From: Dunaliella salina
Lineage: Eukaryota > Chlorophyta > Chlorophyceae > Chlamydomonadales > Dunaliellaceae
DNA: 16,573 nt
Assembly (NCBI GenBank): GCA_002284615.2
Contig: MU069458.1
Span: forward strand, 97,858 to 114,430
Direction of reading: 5' to 3'
The notes under the pieces were generated by a model. The model was not told the DNA's origin, ran no database searches, and saw only the letters and a list, made by a program, of their open reading frames with translations. Shown here piece by piece: positions 9,755-16,573 of this stretch. How positions within the stretch are numbered: position 1 is the stretch's first letter; every line of letters starts with the position of its first letter. The position numbers were made by a program, and so were the translations under genes.

Positions 9755-10099
9755 TCACAAATGATTGGGCTTCAGACTGCTTTTTGGTGCAATGATTGAA
9801 GAGACTTTGATTCCTTTTTTAAGCTGACTTCTGAATGCAGGAAGTGCTCCCGCATGGATGATAAAGAGAGCCACAGACTCCTCGGTCATTTTTCTAAAGG
9901 TTTGATTAAATTGTTGAGCAATGCCTTCATTGTCTTCAGGTTCCATGACACAGACTCCTCCATTATTTTTTAGAAGTATTGCTGAATTCTTGAGTAATGC
10001 ATTCATTTCTAGGTTCCACGAGTGCTCATAGCAACAGAGCTGATACGGACTCCTCCATTGATTTCCTCGTGAGCGTTTGGTGATTACCCACTTTTTCAA
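9755..10099 (-). CDS. Small hypothetical ORF inside the transposon, opposite strand
   Basis: This 114-codon minus-strand frame converges on the fusion gene. Its second half (KMTEESVALFIIHAGALPAF, then a basic C-terminus ending LKPNHL) has protein-like composition. The DNA is internally repetitive: an actcctcc(a/g)tt.ttt motif recurs near 9879, 9954 and 10050, and a TGGAACCT...GCATT.CTCAA block occurs twice. I do not recognise a family. It could be a true accessory ORF of the element or a chance open frame over degenerate repeats. Confidence 0.25.
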   Translation of the reverse strand: MKKWVITKRSRGNQWRSPYQLCCYEHSWNLEMNALLKNSAILLKNNGGVCVMEPEDNEGIAQQFNQTFRKMTEESVALFIIHAGALPAFRSQLKKGIKVSSIIAPKSSLKPNHL

Positions 10100-10142
10100 A
10101 TGTGCTCATGCAGGGTGCATAGAAGGGCTTCAATGGTTACCA

Positions 10143-10182
10143 TGTAATGTTTGCTTTGTGCTCATCGGTCATCTTCGTGTAA
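10143..10182 (+). terminator. Two UGUAA-type polyadenylation motifs downstream of the fusion gene
   Basis: TGTAA occurs at 10143-10147 and 10178-10182, about 440-475 bases after the fusion gene's stop at 9707 and before the subterminal repeat array. This is the algal poly(A) motif in a plausible place, but it is short and not unique. Confidence 0.25.
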
Positions 10183-10194
10183 CATACTCATGAG

Positions 10195-10822
10195 GGCATG
10201 CAATCCCATGCACACTGGACGAGAAGATTGCAGCTGCAGCACCCAACGCTGGGTGATTTTACAAAAATTAGTATGCAGTCCTTCTCAAGACACCTCAGTT
10301 GGTCAGCACACAAGATTTTAGGCAAATCCAGGTACACTGGGTATGGGCTTCTACAGAGGGCATGCAAATTGGCAACTTTCCTGCAGCTGTAAGACACAAC
10401 CCCGTAAGTGCCATAGTAAAGTGAGTCCACAGATGGTTTTACGACACTCCATTCACCCCACAGCCCAATTTCAGGCAAATCCAGAGTATCACTGTATGAG
10501 CCCACCAAGAGGACAGACATGCCTCATTGGCCCATCAGGCACCCAGCCTGCAGCTGCAACACCAAACCTGACAGAATCATAGAGAAGTGAGTATGCAGAT
10601 GTTTTTAAAACACCCCATTTACCCCACAGCCAAAGTTTCAGGCAAATCCGCGTCATCAGTGTATGAGCCCTTCAAGAGGGCATGCACGCATGCACGGGCG
10701 CACAAAAGGCAACCATCCTGCAGCTGCAACACCATTCGTTTGTGAATTATAGAAAAGTGAGTATGCAGATGTTTTTAAAACAACCCGTTTACCCTACAGC
10801 CAAATTTTCAGGCAAATCCAAG
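10195..10822 (+). repeat. Four subterminal tandem repeats (about 150-170 bp) on the transposon's right side
   Basis: The block (t)caggcaaatcc recurs at 10321, 10474, 10641 and 10811 (spacings 153, 167 and 170). Each copy also carries a c(c)tgcagctg core, a gtgag(t)..gcagatg-tttta block in the better copies, a cccacagcc stretch, and after it a tatgagcc...aagagg segment. Copies 3 and 4 are most alike; copy 1 is most diverged. No inverted copies were found beside the left end, so the array is one-sided. Subterminal repeats in DNA transposons commonly serve as transposase binding sites; that role here is inferred. Confidence 0.8.
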
Positions 10823-10897
10823 AAGTTCAGTCTCGGACCTCCAGAAATTTGCTTGAAAGTGCCTGGGCGTAACAGCAAAGGCTGCTGGCTCGGACAT

Positions 10898-11017
10898 CCC
10901 CCCACTTTGAATAGTTCGACTTAAAGAGTGAAAATTACTGAATCGAACAAAAAAGAATTGAAGTGTGGATTGCAGTTTTGGAAAGGTGCCCCTTGCCGGT
11001 GAGGTTGGGTCAGTCCC
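10898..11017 (-). repeat. Right terminal inverted repeat of the MULE element
   Basis: Inverted counterpart of 4195-4314, ending GGGTCAGTCCC at 11017. It adjoins the array of subterminal repeats at 10195-10822 on its inner side. The bases just outside (atggaaata) do not repeat those just outside the left end (agattaaa). Confidence 0.92.
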
Positions 11018-11105
11018 ATGGAAATACATGTAGGAAACAGTGATTACCATACCTATCACCTTCCTGTCTCCAGTAATCATCGATTACTTTTGAAGTTTCA
11101 TTATA

Positions 11106-11635
11106 TGGCCATGGGGGAAGCCAATGTCGTGTTCGCGTGAAATGCGGGTGAAAATTTTCCGGGTTTGGGAAATTTGTGAAAATTCGGAAATTTTCATTTT
11201 TTGCCTAATCAGGCACTTTCAATCATTGAGCCTCCCTCGCTCATGCAAGCCAGCAATGCAACTTCAAGCAGACTGCAGGAGCTCTCTCTACCCACACACA
11301 GCCCGTCAGCAGGCTGTCCGCTCGGCAAGGGAGGGGCTCACACACAAGCGCATCTCAGAGCTGCTGGGGGGCCCTGCTCTGAGACTGTTGCACGCTGGCT
11401 CCGACTGAGTGCTGCTCCTGTGTAATGGTCAGTGTTAGAGATGCGCACGCAGACTTTGGAGACGTCTCGCACCTCTGCACTCATCAGGGCCAGCGCTGAG
11501 AGCAGAGCATTCAGAAATGATTGAAGTGCCTGATTAGGCAAAAAAGAAAATTTCCGAAATTTCACAAATTTCCCAAACCGGAAAATTTTCCACTCGCGAT
11601 TCACGTGAACACGACATTGGCTCCCCGCCTGGCCA
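11106..11635 (+). mobile_element. Non-autonomous Tc1/mariner-like element (530 bp) with TA target duplication
   Basis: Bases 11106-11225 and 11516-11635 are inverted repeats of about 120 bp at roughly 85-90 percent identity. They begin TGGCCA and share gccaatgtcgtgttc, ttttccggtttggga and gcctaatcaggcactt blocks. Both ends are flanked by TA (11104-11105 and 11636-11637), the target duplication typical of the Tc1/mariner superfamily. The 290-bp interior encodes a helix-turn-helix-like remnant. It is too short for a transposase, so any movement would depend on a relative elsewhere. Confidence 0.8.
11297..11425 (+). pseudogene. Helix-turn-helix remnant of a Tc1/mariner-like transposase
   Basis: One frame reads TARQQAVRSAREGLTHKRIS then ELLGG; after the G6 run at about 11365-11370 the next frame gives CSETVARWLRLSA. 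Joined across a one-base length change in that run, the segment matches the layout of an N-terminal transposase HTH: basic helix, Gly-Leu turn, ISELLG helix, recognition helix TVARWLR. There is no DDE catalytic region. It fits the element's TA target duplications, but a short HTH match can arise by chance. Confidence 0.4.
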
Positions 11636-11637
11636 TA

Positions 11638-12267
11638 ATTGCTAGAAATAGATTTTTTCACATTACCGAGAAAGCAGGGTAGAAATGCCGTGGTAATGAA
11701 AAACAACATTCCGACGTATGCGCAATGAGAAGAGTCATGAAAGTTATCATGATGGGTGAAAACTAGAGCACAAACACAAGATTCCTGTGTGTCAAAGTGC
11801 GCAATGGAGAAGGTAGTGCATACTTGAATGAACGTGTAAAAATGGTTGGGCTCAGTTACTAGCCAAACATCCTTTGGCGATTTCCTGCAACTAGTGCCAG
11901 CACATGGCAGTGGCGTTACACTGAACATCAAGTTCTTGGACTTCAGAGCACACAATCAAGCAGAAGGAGAAGCAGACATGCAAGCAATAACCAACAATCT
12001 ACATTGCAAACAATTATGCGAGCAAATGCAAACCATCGTGAACCCCCAAGTAACTACCATACAGCACTCCATGCACAAAAAAATTCCAACAATTCCAAGC
12101 AAGGTAAACAAGGAGAAAGCCAGGCAAGGTAAACAGGGTGAAAGCCAGGCAAGGTAAAGAAGGCAAAAGCTGAGGCGCCTCAGCTGCATGCCAGCAGTGA
12201 AGCAACTGATGGATACAAGGCAAATGAGGCGAATGATTAGGTGCCTGAGCTAGTACAGCCCAAGGGC
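11638..12267 (-). other. Presumed 3' UTR and downstream flank of the PEPC gene
   Basis: No convincing coding region. On the minus strand this follows the PEPC stop at 12268. A TGTAA poly(A)-type motif occurs on the minus strand at 11916-11920, about 350 bases after the stop. A 25-bp repeat lies at 12099-12173. The plus-strand ORF at 11846-12157 covers that repeat and shows no family motif. Confidence 0.4.
12099..12173. repeat. 25-bp tandem repeat, three copies
   Basis: Units beginning gcaaggtaaa start at 12099, 12124 and 12149, giving an exact 25-base period with a few substitutions. It lies in the presumed 3' UTR of the PEPC gene. Confidence 0.8.
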
Positions 12268-12389
12268 TTAGCCGGTGTTGCGCATGCCAGCAGCAATGCC
12301 GTTGATGGAGACCAAGAGGGCGTCGCGCAGACGCTGGTTGTTGGGGTCCTTGCGCAGCCGGCGCAGCACCTCAACCTGCATGGTGTTGC

Positions 12390-12457
<68 letters not shown>

Positions 12458-12866
12458 GCACACGTCCACTTGACAAGTTAGACTTTGAGTGCAGGTACAT
12501 GCACGCAGACACGCAATAGTAGACGCTCTATCACACGTCCAGGCTCACATCAGGCCCTATACTGAGTTGTCCCAACACTGCTGAACAGCTTATGTGAGTT
12601 GTGTTGCTCAAACAAGTGAATGTGCTTGTAACCCCACACCTGCAGTGCTCACCAAAAAGTAAAAGTAGAACGTCTACGCTAGATGCAGCCAGGCTGAATT
12701 AAGGAAAGACCAAACAATCTGCACTGACACTAAAAGTGAGTGAGAAGTGAGACTCACCTGAAGGATGTTGATGGGATCGATGTAGGGTGTGCGCATGCCC
12801 ACCAGCTTGCGCAGCGTGGGGTTGTGCTCCAATAGTTGCCCATGCCCACTCACTTCTAGCACAGCC

Positions 12867-12924
<58 letters not shown>

Positions 12925-12940
12925 CACACCATGGGTGCAA

Positions 12941-13037
<97 letters not shown>

Positions 13038-13584
13038 ACGCGCATGGTTAACGTCATAATGCACTTGAGGCTTAGTGTGCGAGTTTACACTTAGTGCGTC
13101 ATGATGCACTTGAAGCTTGGTGTGCGAGTTTACACTTAAGGGTGTGCAATGCCACACATCCCTGATAGTGCTTACATGTCCTGCACAAAAAACTGAGACA
13201 CATCAAATCCATGCTTTGAGGTCCTCCTGTGCCCAGACAAACTAGGACCCTTTGTGTTTGTCCCAAAAGGGCAGAGCACACTGCATACCTGCACCCAACA
13301 GACAAAACGCACTGCGCTCGTAAACTGCCTATGTAGGCAGGGTTGCAGTGAATGTATTTCAGGCCTGCATTGGCCTTGTGCTTGCAAAGCAGGTTCAACT
13401 GAATTGCACGCTCAATCACCTTATGGCTCTTGCAGGAAAAGCTGCTGTGGCAAGCGCATGTGTCACTGATAGGCAGAGAACTTGCAAAGCATGCTGCATC
13501 TCAGCGGATGGACAGTCGATGCAACACAGGCAAGCAGGGCATCACCACGAAGGCATCAAAATTTCTTTGCGTACGTGCGTGCGC

Positions 13585-13673
<89 letters not shown>

Positions 13674-16422
13674 CGCGCGCGCGTTAGCGCGTATGCCTTA
13701 CCCGGATCGTGTCTCCAAGCCGCTCCCTTAGCTCTGCCCCCAGCTTTCGCTCCTCTGCATCCTCCACAAGCACATCCTCATACAGGGCAGCGATGCGCGC
13801 GTCACTCTGTACACGCAATCATCAGCAGGTGAGCAAGTATTGAGGCATTGCATGTTGAGGTATTCTCAGGCATAGGGTGAAACGAGCATAAACTCAATAG
13901 AGGGCGGCAATGCGTGTCACTCCGCACACCCTATTTTCAGCAGGTGAGCGAGTGTTGAGATGTTACTGGCACAGCATGAAAAGCACCAGGCACAAACTGA
14001 ACACGGGCAGTGGCGTGAGCGTCTCTCTGCAAACCCAACCATCAGCAAGTGAGCAAGTATTGAGGGAAAAAAAGAAAAAAGAGTCTACGTGGGACAGAGG
14101 CGGCATGCTGTAATTTACAGCAGTGTCAATGTGCAAGCAGGGAGGTACTTGCAGGCTCAGCATGAGGTGCAAGATGCACAAACTAAATGTAGCGATGCAT
14201 GCACCTCATGCACAGCTGCGGAAGACAGGCGAGCACTGGAACGGCTCCACGCTGCACATGAAACCATCAGCAGATGAGCGAGTGTTGAGAAGAGGAAGAG
14301 AAGGAAATGGCACAGGTAAGCACAGGAGTGCCTGCACAGGTGAGCATTGGATTGCCTGCACATCACACAACGCAAGCATCAGCAGACGAGCAAGTACTGA
14401 AGTACTGCAGGCACAGCATCAGGTGCATCAAATAAAGCCCTAACTCAATGCACAGTAGCGATGCATACAACTCATCACACACAACCCAAACTGAACACGG
14501 AGCCGTGACTTTCACTTCACGCTGCAAACACAGCTGCGTCAGTCAGGCGAGCTCAGGGATTTTGCGGGCACAGCAAATGGATGGATGAGAGGCCCAACCT
14601 CAAACAAGGCAGCGCAATGCACATGGCCCCGCAAACGTTGCCTACAGAAGATTGGTGAGCATCGAGGGTTTGCTGGTAGGCATAGAATCTGTGAAGCACA
14701 ACTGTACTCAAGGTCAGGCGCCACAACCCTGTGTGATATCCTGCCTTTTGCCAGCCAGGCCACCTCTGCCCATTCTGAGCACATCACCTGAAAGCTAGTA
14801 AAAAAAGCAATTTTTCAGTGCTGAGTTGGTCCCATTTGGTGAACCCTGCTGCGCGCTAGGTCTGCATGTTTGCGCGCTCAGCCAGCAAAACTCACCCCCT
14901 TTGTGCTTAAGCCCTCCAGCTGCACCCCCAAGCCTGCAGGTGGACCCCAGGATGGTCCCTGAGTGCACTGGTGGCCACCTGATGCGAGCTGGTGGAGGGC
15001 TGTCCTCGGGGTGCTCCAAAGCCAGTCGAGAGGAGTGATGACGATAGGGAACGGCTTTCTATTAATATTTAATGAAATTTAGGCACTTCAGCGGAGTGTT
15101 GGGACGGGGTCAGGATTTCAAATTGCAACCTCGTTCCAATTTCCGCGGCAGCCAGTCATTTGAGATAAAGGACGCTGTTTTGATTTTATTTTGAAGGGAC
15201 TTACTCAATCACTTTTCGCGGGCAGGCTTAAAAATCTGAAAAATCCGCCGCGGCGCAGCAAATTCAGAATTCTGTCTGGGTAAGTTTGCGAGAATTATCA
15301 TTAAAACTGCATTGACCTCCTCGGATGTGTGCCCACAAGCAAACTTTCCAGAGTTTATAGCTCCAGCAACTTTGCGGAGCCCGGCAGCTCCTCCCAGGCA
15401 CCAATCTTCACAGCCCGCGGCGTCAGTGTTGATGATGACAGCCCCAGGCATCGGCCAGGACAAACAGCGGGTGCGGAGGTGGCTTATCGGGGCCTGGCCA
15501 GGCCTCCCAGGTTATGCGAGCTTGTCCGTGCGATGAAAATCCGACGAGCATCAGGGGTCCTCCCGACAACCCAAAATCTCTTGCAATGTTACCAGCAGGC
15601 TGCCCAAACACTTTCTGCTGCAGTTTAGGCCTGAGCAGGGTCCCTCAAAAAATGGCCATTCCCAGGGGTGACCAAAAAGTGCAGGTATGGGGCACAACTG
15701 ATGCTTCTTAATTACTAAAATATTAATAGAGAAACACCTGTTGCCTCAAAACATGCACTGGTGTGCCCAAATGAGAGAAATGCATGTTTTTAATGCACAG
15801 AGCTCCACCTGAGCCTCATCCAGATACCACCATCAAGCCAGACAAGTCCTCTGATCCAAAGAAGCAACTTCCCCCACTCAGAAGTGGGTTTGAAAGTGTC
15901 CGGCAGTATATCACCCAAATTTGGCATAGGTTGTGGCGCCTGACTCAAGGTCATACTCCTTGTCCCCCATCATATTCAAGAGATCCACCACCATACACTG
16001 GTGCAGCAGGCAGAAGGGGCCTCCCCAGCTCCTATCCAAAACAAAGGCAATCCTGGACATGATCAGCTCTCTTGAGCCACTCCAGTGTGCGCTGCCCACG
16101 TTGATTTGTGCCTCTCCTTTAAAAAATGACCAGAACGGTGGAAGTTGAAAAAGCATGCAATATCTCAATGCATTGTGGATGCTTGCGCATTCCTTCCACC
16201 TCACTTCCTCCTTACTTGTTCCAATCATCTTTTATAGACAGGCATTTTCAGCCTTAATTCCTCCCACCAGTAGCTCAAATGGGAAGCACCCACCCTCACA
16301 CTCACACCTGCTGCAGCCAGAATCATCGCACCCACCTTGGCCAAAATCATCTCAATCAAGTCAATGGTGGCCGCGAAGAAGGGCCACTCCTCGTACATGG
16401 CGCGCAGGTCAGCTTTGTGTCC
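12268..16422 (-). CDS. PPC: Phosphoenolpyruvate carboxylase, bacterial-type, last four exons (5' part outside window)
   Basis: Minus-strand exons are 16422-16336, 13806-13702, 12865-12758 and 12375-12268 (29, 35, 36 and 35 codons plus TAA), all phase 0 with GT-AG borders. They read in order [12 protein letters not shown]...[24 protein letters not shown]..., [20 protein letters not shown] with [12 protein letters not shown], and [11 protein letters not shown]...[15 protein letters not shown]. This is the C-terminal region of PEPC, which carboxylates phosphoenolpyruvate with bicarbonate to oxaloacetate to refill the TCA cycle. The C-terminal Gly is needed for activity. Ending RNTG rather than QNTG points to the bacterial-type form found in algae and plants. 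All four exons are intact, unlike the nearby mobile elements. The introns (382, 836 and 2529 bp) are long and repeat-rich. Regulation cannot be judged from this end. Confidence 0.93.
12393..12453. repeat. (TG)n microsatellite, about 30 repeats, in the last PEPC intron
   Basis: Uninterrupted TG dinucleotides. In the PEPC transcript this is (CA)n, placed about 17 bases upstream of the acceptor of the last exon, where a pyrimidine tract would normally be. Confidence 0.95.
12871..12923. repeat. (TG)n microsatellite, about 26 repeats, next to a PEPC splice acceptor
   Basis: In the transcript this is (CA)n running straight into ctgcag/GCT, the acceptor of the exon at 12865-12758. It is separated by 20 bases from the oppositely oriented (CA)n at 12944-13035. 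Confidence 0.95.
12944..13035. repeat. (CA)n microsatellite, about 46 repeats, inverted relative to its neighbours
   Basis: With the (TG)n at 12871-12923 it makes an inverted repeat with arms of about 50 bases and a 20-base loop. It is also complementary to the tract at 13588-13665 in the same intron. Confidence 0.95.
13053..13138. repeat. 45-bp direct duplication in the PEPC intron
   Basis: The unit beginning gtcat(a/g)atgcacttga at 13053 recurs at 13098 with about four changes. It immediately follows the (CA)n tract and shows no coding sense. Confidence 0.85.
13139..13567. other. Intronic sequence without a recognised feature
   Basis: Lies within the PEPC intron between exons 13806-13702 and 12865-12758. 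ORFs here overlap on both strands and carry no motif. I see nothing else in it. Confidence 0.5.
13568..13684. repeat. 117-bp alternating pyrimidine-purine tract: (TG) about 39 then (GC) about 10
   Basis: Strict alternation runs from tgcgtacgtgcgtgcgcac through (TG)n at 13588-13665 and (GC)n at 13665-13684. Such tracts, especially (GC)n joined to (TG)n, favour left-handed Z-DNA. It begins about 17 bases inside the intron from the donor at 13701 of the PEPC exon 13806-13702. Confidence 0.9.
13784..14560. repeat. Degenerate minisatellite (about 110-bp unit) that includes a copy of a PEPC intron-exon junction
   Basis: The motif (c)atcagcag(g/a)tgagc.agt.(t/c)tga recurs near 13821, 13936, 14042, 14267 and 14377, with weaker forms up to about 14560. 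Spacings are about 115, 106, 225 and 110. Upstream of it in several copies is a stretch like ggc(a/g)gc(g/a)atgcg(c)gtcactc.g..cac, which at 13784-13815 is the real start of the PEPC exon and its acceptor. The array sits in the 2.5 kb PEPC intron. Confidence 0.7.
14561..15208. other. Intronic sequence without a recognised feature
   Basis: Part of the 2.5 kb PEPC intron beyond the minisatellite. ORFs at 14585-14791 and 14826-15038 are short and lack motifs. No inverted repeats bounding an element were found by eye. Confidence 0.4.
15209..15611 (-). pseudogene. ORF fragment in the PEPC intron, weakly RNase H-like, one frameshift
   Basis: On the minus strand a frame from 15611 gives [15 protein letters not shown], and after a G4 run near 15443-15452 the next frame gives [11 protein letters not shown], a Gly/Ala-rich turn, then [14 protein letters not shown]. 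The INTDAAG...SEEVNAV spacing is like the first Asp and the Glu of plant-type RNase H domains from non-LTR elements. No later Asp or His motif is visible. It may be an old retroelement fragment in the intron or a chance match; the reading frame needs one base of adjustment. Confidence 0.25.
15911..16228 (-). CDS. Unrecognised ORF inside the PEPC intron
   Basis: A 105-codon minus-strand frame containing [18 protein letters not shown], then [19 protein letters not shown] and a tail [17 protein letters not shown]. The composition is protein-like, but I do not recognise a family. It does not align with the PEPC residues expected between IEMILAK and SDARI, which are adjacent in PEPC, so it is intronic. 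It may be a piece of a mobile element. Confidence 0.25.
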   Translation of the reverse strand: MIGTSKEEVRWKECASIHNALRYCMLFQLPPFWSFFKGEAQINVGSAHWSGSRELIMSRIAFVLDRSWGGPFCLLHQCMVVDLLNMMGDKEYDLESGATTYAKFG

Positions 16423-16450
16423 CTGCTTGCACAATCCAAGCACCATTGAT

Positions 16451-16573
16451 CACCGTTTTGATGCCACATTTAATCACAGTTTTGATGCCACGTTGCTCAC
16501 CGTTTTGATGCCACATTGCTCACAGTTTTGATGCCACGTTGCTCACAGTTTTGATGCCACATTGCTCACCGTT
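16451..16573. repeat. 23-bp tandem repeat running off the window
   Basis: Units of the form cac(c/a)gttttgatgccac(a/g)ttgct start at 16451, 16475, 16498, 16521, 16544 and 16567. The first spacing is 24, the rest 23. It lies in the PEPC intron just upstream of the exon 16422-16336. The copies are directly adjacent without spacers. Confidence 0.93.

Larger units (their letters stand above)
4195..11017 (+). mobile_element. MULE-type DNA transposon carrying a transposase-SWIM-YqaJ fusion gene
   Basis: The element is bounded by inverted repeats starting GGGACTGACCC and ending GGGTCAGTCCC, each about 120 bp. Between them lie one long intron-rich gene on the plus strand (4444-9707), a doubtful minus-strand ORF (9755-10099) and four subterminal repeats (about 10195-10822). 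The transposase motifs place it in the Mutator-like group. I found no clean target-site duplication: the nine bases outside each end do not match, so one end may be rearranged or the insertion old. The inverted repeats differ by only three substitutions and one indel. Confidence 0.85.

Noticed and set aside
10188..10582. ORFs over the subterminal repeats on both strands
   Set aside because: They follow repeat units, overlap each other and end randomly; no protein motif.
4179..11026. Target-site duplication atggacaaa (4179-4187) and atggaaata (11018-11026) for the MULE
   Set aside because: Only seven of nine bases match, and the left copy is seven bases away from the inverted repeat, so it is not convincing.
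12241..13832. Several ORFs of 64-152 codons rich in Cys-Val or Thr-His dipeptides
   Set aside because: They are translations of (TG)n/(CA)n microsatellites and overlap real PEPC exons on the other strand.
15911..16228. Additional PEPC exon
   Set aside because: PEPC residues on either side (ILAK and SDARI) join directly, and this ORF does not resemble PEPC.
16451..16573. CRISPR-like array
   Set aside because: The 23-bp units are directly adjacent with no spacers, and the context is a eukaryotic intron.

Overview
The window looks like nuclear DNA from a green alga (Chlorophyta, probably Chlorophyceae). The evidence is intron-rich genes with short GT-AG introns, UGUAA-type polyadenylation motifs, long (TG)n/(CA)n tracts inside introns, and the last exons of a bacterial-type phosphoenolpyruvate carboxylase ending in RNTG. 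I recognised families by eye only; no database search was possible.

Layout. Bases 1-345 (+) hold the 3' end of a gene with an acidic low-complexity stretch followed by a D-x-N-A-A-x-N block and a PRP tail, resembling the C-terminus of a Fanzor (eukaryotic TnpB-like RNA-guided nuclease). Converging on it from the minus strand is the end of a single-pass membrane protein gene (about 481-1278). Bases about 1890-3502 (-) are a decayed retroelement ORF with an RNase H domain that keeps all five active-site residues.

The centrepiece is a 6.8 kb DNA transposon (4195-11017) with nearly identical 120-bp terminal inverted repeats. It carries one intron-rich gene in which a Mutator-like (MULE) transposase with a SWIM zinc finger runs, in the same reading frame, into a C-terminal YqaJ-type PD-(D/E)XK nuclease. 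Ten exons of the transposase part can be placed with consistent splice phases. The reading frame is broken by four one-base shifts (three of them in or beside single-base runs) and by stop codons. The 3' side also carries four subterminal repeats of about 150-170 bp.

Next to it (11106-11635) is a 530-bp element with about 120-bp inverted repeats, TA target duplications and a helix-turn-helix remnant, fitting a non-autonomous Tc1/mariner derivative.

The right third (12268-16573, minus strand) is the 3' part of the PEPC gene: four intact exons separated by introns of 382, 836 and 2529 bp. The introns hold three (TG/CA) tracts that can pair with each other, a 117-bp alternating pyrimidine-purine tract, a minisatellite that seems to have grown from an intron-exon junction, and a 23-bp tandem array running off the window.

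The most notable system is the MULE-SWIM-YqaJ fusion transposon, which joins a DDE transposase and a recombination-type nuclease in one predicted polypeptide. The Fanzor-like tail at the left edge is the second.
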